From: Gammaproteobacteria bacterium
GTDB lineage: Bacteria; Pseudomonadota; Gammaproteobacteria; UBA6429; Thiohalophilaceae
Assembly (NCBI GenBank): GCA_024641445.1
Contig: JAHEDA010000043.1
Span: 1 to 13,879, forward strand
DNA: 13,879 bases
Direction of reading: 5' to 3'
Every line of letters starts with the position of its first letter. Within the stretch, counting starts at the first letter, position 1. The notes beneath the pieces were generated by a model. That model searched no databases. It was not told the DNA's origin and was given only the letters and a program-made list of their open reading frames with translations. The translations under genes were made by a program, and so were the position numbers. Below, piece by piece: positions 7,889-13,879 of the stretch.

Positions 7889-8453
7889 GGCCATTCCTGG
7901 CATCGAGTACGCGGCCACCACGTAAAAACTCACGCCGACTAAGCGCAGTCTGCGTCAACGATTTTTCTGGAGCCTCGCTGGCTGATGCCGCATTTTCTGT
8001 GCCCGCCTCACTGCGCCACAGGTCTTGGATTGTCTTTTCATGGGTCAATGCCGTATCCCGGTTTCCAGGCTCCATCAATGCCGTTAACACCGTATTGGCC
8101 GTAGCCACCACCGCCTGCTGATCGTCAAATTCAAACATAGGAGAAAACAGCGCACACGTCAGATAGCGCCCAAGCCCATCTTCATCGCCACAGATAAACT
8201 CATAACGCCCGGAGGGGAAAGCGTGTATCTGCTTACTACCCACCTGCCACTCACCTGACGTATCCGGGCTAGCAGGTAATAACATCAGGTTCATAAACCA
8301 CGGTGTGATCATGACACCGAGGTAATACGCACCCCACTCCCTGAAATTGACGGCCTCTACACGCAGAGCAGGGTTACACACGGGCATATCCCCCATACGC
8401 TCCCGCTCTATTGTCCTGTAGACAGTCTCAAGTTTGTGGGTGAGCTGATGCAT
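7878..8453 (-). CDS. hupJ: HupJ, HybE-family hydrogenase assembly chaperone
   Basis: This 191-residue protein has the HybE/HupJ family core: NPALRVEAVNFREW (27-40) followed by the hydrophobic TPWFMNLMLLP (50-60), then GRYEFICGDEDGLGRYLTCALFSPMFEF. In E. coli, HybE works with the Tat-targeted small subunit of hydrogenase 2, so HupJ probably guards small-subunit folding and export, though the family's exact role is unsettled. After a loose Ala/Glu-rich stretch, the C-terminus carries SRREFLRGG (172-180), which looks like a twin-arginine motif but has no hydrophobic segment after it. The gene starts 8 bp after hupI with TAGG seven bases before the ATG. It overlaps hupK by 11 bp. Confidence 0.9.
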   Translation of the reverse strand: MHQLTHKLETVYRTIERERMGDMPVCNPALRVEAVNFREWGAYYLGVMITPWFMNLMLLPASPDTSGEWQVGSKQIHAFPSGRYEFICGDEDGLGRYLTCALFSPMFEFDDQQAVVATANTVLTALMEPGNRDTALTHEKTIQDLWRSEAGTENAASASEAPEKSLTQTALSRREFLRGGRVLDARNGHGD

Positions 8454-8461
8454 CTTGGTGC

Positions 8462-8680
8462 CTACTCCTCCACCATCAGAAATCCATCCTTGCTACTATC
8501 GCAATTGGGACATGACCATTGTGGCGGCAGCCTTGAAAACGGCGTCCCGGCGGGGACCTGCCAGTACGCATCCCCTATGGATGGGTCATAAACGTACCAG
8601 CAAATCTTGCACTCAAGCTTGCTGTCATCCGCCAGCTTGCTGTTATCCCCGCCGTAAGACCCGGCAAAAAAGGAGTCCAT
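8462..8680 (-). CDS. hupI: HupI, rubredoxin of the hydrogenase accessory operon
   Basis: This 72-residue rubredoxin binds one iron through four cysteines, C24/C27 (CKIC) and C57/C60 (CPNC). The rubredoxin core YDPSIGDAYWQVPAGTPF lies between them, and LPPQWSCP precedes the second pair. It has about 20 extra N-terminal residues compared with a minimal rubredoxin, as is usual for HupI. In rhizobia, HupI is needed for making active hydrogenase, possibly as an electron donor or for protecting assembly intermediates in air. The ATG at 8680 overlaps the hupH stop (TGATG), fixing the start and suggesting coupling. Hydrogenase-linked rubredoxins are typical of operons that encode oxygen-exposed uptake hydrogenases. 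Confidence 0.96.
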   Translation of the reverse strand: MDSFFAGSYGGDNSKLADDSKLECKICWYVYDPSIGDAYWQVPAGTPFSRLPPQWSCPNCDSSKDGFLMVEE

Positions 8681-9534
8681 CAGGCATAGACCTCTCTGAT
8701 CTCCCGCAATCTCTGCGCACTATCCGCAATGTCTTCTACCGAGGCACAGACCACCACCGGGATGGGTGTAACCTCCAGCGTGTTGAGGATGATGGCATCC
8801 TGTGAATTGAAGTACTGTACCCACCAGACGTTTTGTGTGGCGGTGCTAGTCACCCGACAATTGCCGTAACCGCGCGATAGAATCGTTACCGGCCCCTTAC
8901 CGAGAATCTGGTTCAGAAATGCAATATCTTCATCGCTCTGCGGCAACAGGGTCAGATTAATGACATGCGGCTCCTCAACCGTGCTGGCGCCAGGGATCTT
9001 GTCATTGAGTTCGCTCAATAGCGGGATCGCATTATTCACTCCGGCAGGGTAATCGCATGCAGGAATCAGTTTTTGTATGCCTTGACCGGCAAAGGTCATG
9101 TGTCTGACGACGCTGGGGATGTCACCAACCTCCAGCGTATCTTTTTCGATATTGCCACTTGCACCGAGATATTGGATGCGCCAGACACCCGCGAGGACGG
9201 ACTCCTGGATGCGTAGCTTCATGTCCGATAGAAATACGATACTGACCTCACCCTCGCCCAACACCTGGTCCACAAGCTGACGATTAGCCGTATCCAGTAT
9301 TGAGAGATTGATGATGCCTACCGGCGCACCCGTTTGATAACGGTCGAGTAATTCCTGCAGTTGTTGTAAAACCTCATTTGCCTGACTGAGCGAACTAATC
9401 GCCGCCGTAATATCCGGCATACGGTACGTCATCATCTCGGCCGGCATCGGCATAAACGACAGCTCAGCCCCATCAGTCTCTGCCGGTTGACTGCCAACAC
9501 CCACGCCACCAGCAGGAATATAATATTCAGTCAT
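8680..9534 (-). CDS. hupH: HupH, hydrogenase expression/formation protein (HyaF-like)
   Basis: This 284-residue protein belongs to the HupH/HyaF family, whose molecular role in hydrogenase formation is not settled; in E. coli, HyaF has been linked to the small subunit. The N-terminal ~40 residues are glycine-rich and lead into PMPAEMMTYRMP, which is typical of the family. The rest consists of two similar blocks, about residues 75-143 and 192-262. Both run from INL(S/T)-L through an LGxG turn and a W-xx-QY strand to TLEV..IP.VV. The ATG at 9534 lies 20 bp after hupG and has GGGG eight bases upstream. The stop overlaps the start of hupI. HupI-HupH-HupG neighbours match known uptake-hydrogenase operons. 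Confidence 0.92.
   Translation of the reverse strand: MTEYYIPAGGVGVGSQPAETDGAELSFMPMPAEMMTYRMPDITAAISSLSQANEVLQQLQELLDRYQTGAPVGIINLSILDTANRQLVDQVLGEGEVSIVFLSDMKLRIQESVLAGVWRIQYLGASGNIEKDTLEVGDIPSVVRHMTFAGQGIQKLIPACDYPAGVNNAIPLLSELNDKIPGASTVEEPHVINLTLLPQSDEDIAFLNQILGKGPVTILSRGYGNCRVTSTATQNVWWVQYFNSQDAIILNTLEVTPIPVVVCASVEDIADSAQRLREIREVYA
8749..9312 (-). repeat. Internal duplication within hupH (two ~70-residue blocks)
   Basis: The encoded protein shows two homologous-looking segments about 117 residues apart, copy 1 at DNA 9106-9312 and copy 2 at 8749-8961. Matching landmarks are INLSIL/INLTLL, DQVLGEGEVSI/NQILGKGPVTI, VWRIQYL/VWWVQYF and TLEVGDIPSVV/TLEVTPIPVVV. It is a protein-level repeat seen by eye; the DNA copies have diverged. 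Confidence 0.75.
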
Positions 9535-9554
9535 TGTGTTATCCCCTTATCTCT

Positions 9555-9983
9555 TTAGCCGTCACAACCACCCGCACTTACGAGCACCGGGATTGTGAAA
9601 CTCGGCGGTGTGCGGGGCGCGGAGTGCAACATGCGATCAAACTCCAGCTTGAATTCCGACCAGTTCTGCATGCCAGTAATCACACCGACATATTCACCGT
9701 CACGCAGAAATACCAGCGCTGGCCAGGCATTAAAACCGTAGCGTTTGTGCAGAACCCGCTCCGAGTCGGCGGCGACAAGCGCGGCCGTCAGCCGTCCCTG
9801 GTATTGTGTGAGCAATTCCGGCAGGATTACCGCGACATCATTACTCTCCGGGAAGTGCTTGGGATTTTCGGTGAAAAACAACACGACATCTTTATGCCCT
9901 TGCACAAAGGCATCGAGGGTGTCCTCTGTTACCACATCAAACTGATGGATATCGACCAATTGCTGAATAAGGGGTGAGCGCAT
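9555..9983 (-). CDS. hupG: HupG, HyaE-family thioredoxin-fold hydrogenase chaperone
   Basis: This 142-residue protein has the thioredoxin-like fold of the HyaE/HupG family. DVVLFFTE forms the central strand, RYGFNAWPALVFLRDG carries the W-P (87-88) preceding the cis-proline position, and GEYVGVITGMQNWSEF follows. The redox CxxC is absent; the matching position reads FFTENPKHF, and the only cysteine is near the C-terminus. It therefore cannot be a dithiol oxidoreductase and probably acts as a chaperone. HyaE in E. coli binds the Tat signal of the hydrogenase-1 small subunit. The ATG at 9983 shares its A with the hupF stop (TAATG), which fixes the start. Confidence 0.92.
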   Translation of the reverse strand: MRSPLIQQLVDIHQFDVVTEDTLDAFVQGHKDVVLFFTENPKHFPESNDVAVILPELLTQYQGRLTAALVAADSERVLHKRYGFNAWPALVFLRDGEYVGVITGMQNWSEFKLEFDRMLHSAPRTPPSFTIPVLVSAGGCDG

Positions 9984-10297
9984 TAGCTGATAGACTCCGT
10001 TTTAATCTTTAAATAATCGGGGAGTTGCGGCTCGCGATCCACGAGATCGGCAAATAAATGGTCAAGATCAGTCTCTCCCCGCATGGCGAGATTGACCGCT
10101 GTTACCGCCTGCGTAATCTGTTGTGCACTCTCGACACTCAGAACTTCACGCGCACTATCCATAAACGTCAGGACCCAGGTACCGATAGGCTGTTCACCCA
10201 CCAGCATGGTATCGATACGCTTACGCTCACCCATGCCCTCACACCAGGCATATTGGCCATCAAGTGCAACAATCTGCATTGGCACGCCAATACACAT
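9983..10297 (-). CDS. hupF: HupF, HypC-like hydrogenase chaperone
   Basis: HupF (104 residues) is a HypC paralogue dedicated to the uptake hydrogenase. In Rhizobium leguminosarum it helps large-subunit maturation and protects it under oxygen. It starts MCIGVPMQIV, retaining the essential C2, but where HypC has a histidine in YVLVHVGYAL this protein reads WVLTFMDSARE, with phenylalanine instead. It also has a C-terminal extension of about 25 residues (LFADLVDREPQLPDYLK region) that is absent from the HypC encoded at 5248-5481. The correct start is the ATG at 10297, overlapping the hupD stop (TGATG); a TTG one codon upstream is unlikely. The stop overlaps hupG. Confidence 0.94.
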   Translation of the reverse strand: MCIGVPMQIVALDGQYAWCEGMGERKRIDTMLVGEQPIGTWVLTFMDSAREVLSVESAQQITQAVTAVNLAMRGETDLDHLFADLVDREPQLPDYLKIKTESIS

Positions 10298-10980
10298 CAA
10301 TATTTGCCTCGGTGATCCACATCGACACTCAGCGCCTCACCCTCCAGCGAGACCTGGCGATACGCCACCTTGAATTCCTCCGATAGCACGACCCGCGCAT
10401 CACCCTTACGCAGGGCAATTTCCTCTGCGGGGCGCTCCCCCTCGTAACGCTGTAACCCCAGCGCGGAGTCCATGGGTTCGACCGTGGCACGCGGCCTTAA
10501 GTCGATGGCAAAGTTTTTCAGGTAGTTAATCGCGATTTCGATGGCGGACCCGATTTGTGCCTTGACCGCCGGACGCAGGCTACCACCGTAGTCCTCCAGC
10601 TCGACGGGTTGCACACCGATGAGTAACAAGTGCTGAGGGTAGTCACCCAGCATCTCCGCCATGGCCAGGACTTCCTGGAAACCCGTCTGGTGCAGGCTCA
10701 TCTTTTTGGCCCCCAGAAACTTGGGTACCGACTCGCCCTCGATGACCTTGAGTGTTCCCGGTGGCAGGTCGTAATCAATCGCATCGAAGACAATGAGAAT
10801 ATCGGCAGCCTGCACATGCTGAACCAGATAGATCCCCTGGGTGCCGCCATCCATGACGGTGACATTGGCCGGGATTTCGTAGGACTGCTGAACGGCCTCG
10901 GCGACGCGCACCCCGAAGCCCTCATCGGCCCACAATACGTTACCAATGCCCAATAAAAGGACTGACGGTGGCTGCTGCAC
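10297..10980 (-). CDS. hupD: HupD, hydrogenase large-subunit maturation endopeptidase
   Basis: HupD cuts the C-terminal tail from HupL after nickel insertion. The start chosen is the GTG at 10980, because AGGGGG lies six bases upstream and the family core LLLGIGNVLWADEGFGV then begins near residue 8. The in-frame ATG at 11022 has no ribosome-binding site. With this start, nickel-sensing residues E20, D66 (FDAIDY) and H97 (SLHQTG) have exactly the spacing of E16, D62 and H93 in E. coli HybD. The protein is 227 residues. After ALGLQRYEGERPAEEIALRKGDAR, where many HupD proteins stop, a further ~30-residue tail ends in HRGKY. It is the first gene after the terminator gap and overlaps hupF. Confidence 0.94.
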   Translation of the reverse strand: MQQPPSVLLLGIGNVLWADEGFGVRVAEAVQQSYEIPANVTVMDGGTQGIYLVQHVQAADILIVFDAIDYDLPPGTLKVIEGESVPKFLGAKKMSLHQTGFQEVLAMAEMLGDYPQHLLLIGVQPVELEDYGGSLRPAVKAQIGSAIEIAINYLKNFAIDLRPRATVEPMDSALGLQRYEGERPAEEIALRKGDARVVLSEEFKVAYRQVSLEGEALSVDVDHRGKY

Positions 10981-10986
10981 GTATTT

Positions 10987-10992
10987 CCCCCT
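10987..10992 (-). promoter_or_regulatory. Shine-Dalgarno site that decides the hupD start
   Basis: AGGGGG on the minus strand lies six bases before the GTG at 10980. It is one of the strongest ribosome-binding sites in the window and favours the GTG over the in-frame ATG at 11022, which is preceded by a C/G-rich stretch with no such site. Confidence 0.75.
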
Positions 10993-11093
10993 GTAATTAA
11001 TAAGGTGGAGAGCAATCGACATGCCATGCCGGGGCGTTTGTATAAGCCACTGTTTTATATTGGTATTTATCTACAGTAAAACTATAGGCGCAG

Positions 11094-11112
11094 CACAAAT
11101 GGATCATTTGTG
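11094..11112. promoter_or_regulatory. 19-bp inverted repeat, candidate operator upstream of hupD
   Basis: CACAAATG-GAT-CATTTGTG is a perfect 8-bp inverted repeat around a 3-base centre. It lies about 115 bp before the chosen hupD start and just upstream of the weak promoter-like pair. It overlaps the palindrome TGTGCACA (11111-11118). With A/T-rich arms and no T-run it suits a dimeric regulator better than a terminator. The regulator is unknown; HupR or a CRP/FNR-type protein are only guesses. Confidence 0.4.
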
Positions 11113-11364
11113 TGCACATTGGCCATTAATCGGATACTTTCTATCCACTTTTAGCGCATATTCCGGGGACTCCGCACTTATATATACGTTGTAGTGTAAA
11201 GTTATCAATCACTTTTTCCGGTGGGTGCACTCGCTACTCTCAGATTGCTTCTTAGGGGTTTATAAATCATTCGACACGTGATTTGGGTAGTTTAAGAAAG
11301 GCATTCGCCAACAGGTGAAGTACAGGCCGCGCTGCGGTTACTGTTCACGCGGACTTGGCTCCCT

Positions 11365-11399
11365 TATTAATAAAAGAACGCGGCCATAGTGGCCGCGTT
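11365..11399 (-). terminator. Intrinsic terminator after hupC
   Basis: A perfect 10-bp G+C-rich stem with a 3-base loop (11377-11399, AACGCGGCCA / TGGCCGCGTT) begins 31 bp after the hupC stop. On the minus strand it is followed by CTTTTATTAAT. On the plus strand no T-run follows, so it acts in the direction of the hup genes. It should end the hupSL-hupE-hupC transcript or reduce expression of the accessory genes relative to the structural ones. Confidence 0.9.
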
Positions 11400-11429
11400 G
11401 AAAGACTTCCTAGAACTTTGGAATAGGTC

Positions 11430-12143
11430 TTAGTCGAGGTCTTCGATCTTGCGCGCATCCTTGAAGGTACGCCAACCACTGAACATGGAGCTGATAATGG
11501 ACTGGCGCGACATGATGTCTTCACGTATGGCCGCATAGATGTGGACGATCACAAAACTGATGATGTACCACATGATCAGATGATGCCAGGTATGCACATC
11601 CTGACTCTGCCCGAACATCGGGATGACCCAGCTACTGAACATTGTATATTGCCAACTCCCCATTCCCTCGCCTTCACCATAGAGGGCAAAGCCGGTGATG
11701 ATCATAAAGATCATGCCCCACACCAGCATGACATGCATGAAGACCACTGCCAGCGGATTATGACCCGTATATTTACGCGGCTCTTTGGCAAGAAAACAAT
11801 ACCACTTCACCTCATGCCAGACACCATCCCAAAACTCACGGGAACGTACCGGGGGAAAAAATATCTGCCTGGCATGGTGGTTCCCGACAAAGACCCAGTA
11901 GACCCGAAATAGAAAACCAATCGCCAGGACATAACCTGCGGCAAAGTGAGAAAAACGGATATAGCCCATCACAAAGTGATCGCTGGCCTCACCCGGCATA
12001 CTCGGCAGGGGGCTGGCAATGAAGTAACCACTGACCGCCAGTACGACGATCGCCATGGCATTCACCCAATGCCATAGGCGTAGTGGTGCCTCATAGACAT
12101 AAACTGCCGGTTCCTGACGCAGTGTTGCTGTTTCGCCTGTCAT
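11430..12143 (-). CDS. hupC: HupC, Ni/Fe-hydrogenase cytochrome b subunit
   Basis: This 237-residue integral membrane diheme cytochrome b (HupC/HyaC/HoxZ family) anchors the periplasm-facing HupSL dimer and passes electrons from H2 to the quinone pool. Four membrane segments are visible, at about residues 24-44, 62-86, 130-155 and 187-206. Histidines fit heme ligation: H25 in LWHWVN, H66 in RFSHF, H187/H188 in TWHHLIMW and H201 in IVHIYAAI. The cytoplasmic C-terminus with SRQSIISSMFSGWRTFK is typical of the family. The ATG at 12143 has GAGGGG six bases upstream and lies 29 bp after hupE. It is the last gene before the terminator. Confidence 0.96.
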   Translation of the reverse strand: MTGETATLRQEPAVYVYEAPLRLWHWVNAMAIVVLAVSGYFIASPLPSMPGEASDHFVMGYIRFSHFAAGYVLAIGFLFRVYWVFVGNHHARQIFFPPVRSREFWDGVWHEVKWYCFLAKEPRKYTGHNPLAVVFMHVMLVWGMIFMIITGFALYGEGEGMGSWQYTMFSSWVIPMFGQSQDVHTWHHLIMWYIISFVIVHIYAAIREDIMSRQSIISSMFSGWRTFKDARKIEDLD

Positions 12144-12172
12144 GACATTCCCCTCTCAGCACTCGTAGCTGA

Positions 12173-12760
12173 TTAAATGTTACCGACCAGAAGCCATAAA
12201 CCGAATCCGCTGATCATCGCACCCAACAGACGACCGAGCCGATCCATTCGCAGGTGTGTACTCACCCGACCAAGCGCAATACCCGCCAGATGCAACAGCA
12301 CGGTGGTACAGAACATACCTGTACCATAGGCCAGGGGCTCGGACATCTGCGGCATCTCTATACCGTGGGCATAGCCATGAAACACCGCAAAGAAGCCGAT
12401 AAGCGCAATAGTCAATATTGAAGCCCCCTGACGTGCACTCATCAGCAATAAGCCCATAAAGATAACCGAGGCGGTAATACCCAGTTCGGCACTCGCGAGT
12501 GCAATACCACTCATGCCTAGCAGAAGCCCTAGCACCATGGCACCGGCAAAAACCGTTACAGGCAACCACAGCCGTTTCTGCATAACCATGGCGGACCAGA
12601 AGCCGATGGCCAGCATCACGGTCAGATGGTCCCAGCCACTCAGGGGATGAGAGGCACCACTAAAGAAATTACCGATACCATGACCGGGGTGCGCGAAGGC
12701 GCTACCGGACACGGCAAAGGTAAACATGATTGCCAGCAAACGAGTAATAGACTTGTTCAT
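12173..12760 (-). CDS. hupE: HupE/UreJ-family membrane protein, probable nickel permease
   Basis: This 195-residue protein belongs to the HupE/UreJ family; rhizobial HupE has been shown to support nickel uptake for hydrogenase. A signal peptide (1-23, ending SAFA) would leave a mature N-terminus HPGHG with possible metal-binding histidines. The family motifs HPLSGWDH (38-45) and FHGYAHGIE (127-135) are intact, and about six hydrophobic segments fill the rest. It lies 15 bp after hupL with GGAG seven bases before the ATG, and 29 bp before hupC. The placement between hupL and hupC, rather than after hupC or hupD, matches the hupSLECDHI order I recall for Methylococcus capsulatus, from memory and unchecked. 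Confidence 0.93.
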   Translation of the reverse strand: MNKSITRLLAIMFTFAVSGSAFAHPGHGIGNFFSGASHPLSGWDHLTVMLAIGFWSAMVMQKRLWLPVTVFAGAMVLGLLLGMSGIALASAELGITASVIFMGLLLMSARQGASILTIALIGFFAVFHGYAHGIEMPQMSEPLAYGTGMFCTTVLLHLAGIALGRVSTHLRMDRLGRLLGAMISGFGLWLLVGNI

Positions 12761-12775
12761 ATGAACTCTCCCTTC

Positions 12776-13879
12776 TTATCGTACTTTCACGTTGGTCAGC
12801 TCTTCACCCTTCTCGCTCATAACGTGGGTTGAACAGGCCAGGCATGGGTCAAAGCTATGCAGGGTACGCAGGATCTCTACCGGTTCCTGCGGGCGCTCCA
12901 TCTTGGTATTCATCAGCGAGGCCTCGAAGGCACCGATGTTACCGGCCTCGTCGCGGGGCGAACCGTTCCAGGTCGTCGGTACGACGCATTGATAGTTATC
13001 AATACGGGTATCCTTGATCTTGATCCAGTGTCCCAATGCACCACGTGGTGCCTCGGTAAAGCCAACCCCCTTGGCCTCCTTCGGCCAGGTGGCAGGGTCC
13101 CAGTTATCGACATTGGCCGTAGAGGAATCGCCAGCCTTGATGTTGCCGATCAACTTGTCCATAAAGTACCGCATCTTATCGGCCGCCCACTGTGCCTCAA
13201 GTCCACGTGCCGCCGTACGGCCCAACGTTGAGAAGAGTGCAGTGACCGGCACATCCAGCGTCTTCAGGACAAACTTGATCTGCTCGGTGATCTCTTTGTC
13301 ACCCTTGGCGTAACCGATGATGTAACGGGCCAGTGGCCCCACCTCCATGGCATGCCCCTTCCAGCGCGGCGCCTTGATCCAGGAGTACTTGGCACTTTCA
13401 TCGATCTCCTGAATATTGGTTCGGGTACCCTTGGTCTTACTACCGAGTTCATAATTGGCCTCGGTAATACCGTCCCAGGGATGCAATCCCTTCACACCGC
13501 CGGGATACTTGTACCAGGAGTGAGGCACGAATTCCTGGATCTCATCCGGGTTACGCAGGTCGACATTGTGTACCTCTTTGAGGTTGCCATTAATGATCGC
13601 ACCATGCGGCATCATAAGATTCGCGGGTGAATAGTCATTGGCCTTGTCTGGTATATCGCCATAGGACATCACATTAGAGCCCGACAGACCGCCACCATAC
13701 AGCCAGCCCTTGTAGAACTGACCAACCGCGAGGATATCCGGAATGTACACATTATCGATAAAGGTCTTGGTCTGATCGATGATCGACGAGACGTGGTTCA
13801 GGCTTTCCATATTGATGGCACCGACCGAACCCACGCCATCGACATTGATGGCACAGGGCACACCACCTACCAACCAGTT
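12776..13879 (-). CDS. hupL: HupL, uptake [NiFe]-hydrogenase large subunit (C-terminal part)
   Basis: The visible 367 codons are the C-terminal part of the large subunit; the 5' part and hupS lie beyond the high-coordinate edge. The first visible residues NWLVGGVPCAINVDG and the later LGHWIKIKDTRIDNYQCVVP are hallmarks of group 1 uptake hydrogenases. The end reads SFDPCLACSTH, with the two cysteines that hold nickel and iron, followed by a 15-residue tail (VMSEKGEELTNVKVR) removed by HupD after the histidine. The enzyme oxidises H2 and would work with the Tat-exported HupS and membrane-bound HupC. The accessory set (HupF-K) suggests the oxygen-tolerant class, but the small-subunit cysteines that decide this are not visible. 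Confidence 0.97.
   Translation of the reverse strand, partial: NWLVGGVPCAINVDGVGSVGAINMESLNHVSSIIDQTKTFIDNVYIPDILAVGQFYKGWLYGGGLSGSNVMSYGDIPDKANDYSPANLMMPHGAIINGNLKEVHNVDLRNPDEIQEFVPHSWYKYPGGVKGLHPWDGITEANYELGSKTKGTRTNIQEIDESAKYSWIKAPRWKGHAMEVGPLARYIIGYAKGDKEITEQIKFVLKTLDVPVTALFSTLGRTAARGLEAQWAADKMRYFMDKLIGNIKAGDSSTANVDNWDPATWPKEAKGVGFTEAPRGALGHWIKIKDTRIDNYQCVVPTTWNGSPRDEAGNIGAFEASLMNTKMERPQEPVEILRTLHSFDPCLACSTHVMSEKGEELTNVKVR

Larger units (their letters stand above)
10981..11429. other. Intergenic region between hupC and hupD
   Basis: This is the only stretch over 300 bp without a gene. From the hupC side it holds the terminator (11365-11399), then about 250 bp with no recognised gene, the 19-bp dyad (11094-11112) and the hupD leader. 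A poor sigma-70-like pair on the minus strand, TTTACT (11075-11080) and TATAAA (11054-11059), has a short 15-bp spacer. No good sigma-54 -24/-12 site was found. The region is more A+T-rich than the flanking genes. It probably holds a promoter for hupD and the genes behind it, because the terminator should block most transcription from hupSL; this is inference. Confidence 0.6.

Noticed and set aside
7889..7933. Longer N-terminus for hupK
   Set aside because: Family similarity begins near MEIEGKL, and the ATG at 7888 has AGGA six bases upstream.
9534..9977. Open frame of 147 codons on the plus strand
   Set aside because: It mirrors hupG almost exactly; the minus-strand protein is a clear HyaE/HupG family member, so this is an antisense shadow.
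10981..11022. ATG at 11022 as hupD start
   Set aside because: There is no ribosome-binding site before it, while the GTG at 10980 has AGGGGG at six bases and places the catalytic residues at the usual spacing from the N-terminus.
11199..11208. TTGAT half-site on the minus strand (possible FNR box)
   Set aside because: The second half does not match ATCAA at the required 4-base spacing.
11349..11362. GG-N10-GC arrangement on the minus strand (possible sigma-54 promoter)
   Set aside because: The flanking bases do not match TGGCA or TTGCA, and it abuts the terminator, far from hupD.
12755..12766. Perfect 12-bp palindrome GTTCATATGAAC over the hupE start codon
   Set aside because: It is short and partly formed by the start codon with the Asn codon that follows; there is no supporting context, so chance is likely.
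1..13879. Insertion sequences, tRNA genes, CRISPR arrays or a new defence-type system
   Set aside because: All space except the 10981-11429 gap is filled by recognised hydrogenase genes with tight junctions; I saw no terminal repeats, RNA folds or spacer arrays.

Overview
The window is one uninterrupted block of [NiFe]-hydrogenase genes, all on the minus strand, so the transcripts read from high to low coordinates. The protein sequences, the moderate G+C content (slightly over half by eye) and the gene set point to a proteobacterium, most likely a gammaproteobacterium able to oxidise H2. The genus cannot be named from what is visible. In transcriptional order the genes are hupL (5' part outside the window), hupE, hupC, a 0.4-kb gap with a strong intrinsic terminator, then hupD-F-G-H-I-J-K, hypA-B-C-D-E, hupR (hoxA), hupT (hoxJ), and the first 52 codons of hupU (hoxB) running off the low-coordinate edge.

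Region 1 (11430-13879) holds the structural end of a membrane-bound group 1 uptake hydrogenase: the large subunit with its cleavable C-terminal tail, a HupE-type nickel-transport-like membrane protein, and the cytochrome b subunit that passes electrons to the quinone pool. A perfect 10-bp hairpin followed by a T-rich run (11365-11399) closes this transcript.

Region 2 (10981-11429) is the only real non-coding stretch. It holds that terminator and a 19-bp dyad that may be an operator for the accessory genes.

Region 3 (3051-10980) is a tight maturation operon. HupD cleaves the large subunit. HupF, HupG, HupH, HupI, HupJ and HupK are the accessory set associated with hydrogenases that are made or work in air. 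HypA-HypE insert nickel and build the Fe(CN)2CO group. Most junctions are start/stop overlaps or gaps of a few bases. HypF, which makes the cyanide precursor together with HypE, is not in the window.

Region 4 (1-3042) is an H2-sensing regulatory module: response regulator HupR/HoxA, PAS histidine kinase HupT/HoxJ, and the start of the regulatory (sensor) hydrogenase small subunit HupU/HoxB. Together the window encodes the enzyme, its assembly line and the sensor that probably controls it. I found no mobile elements, RNA genes or CRISPR arrays, and no clearly new system. The more interesting points are fine-scale: an internal duplication in HupH, a Tat-like motif at the C-terminus of HupJ, active-site relics in HupK, the missing histidine in HupF, a C-terminal tail on HupD, and the operator-like dyad.
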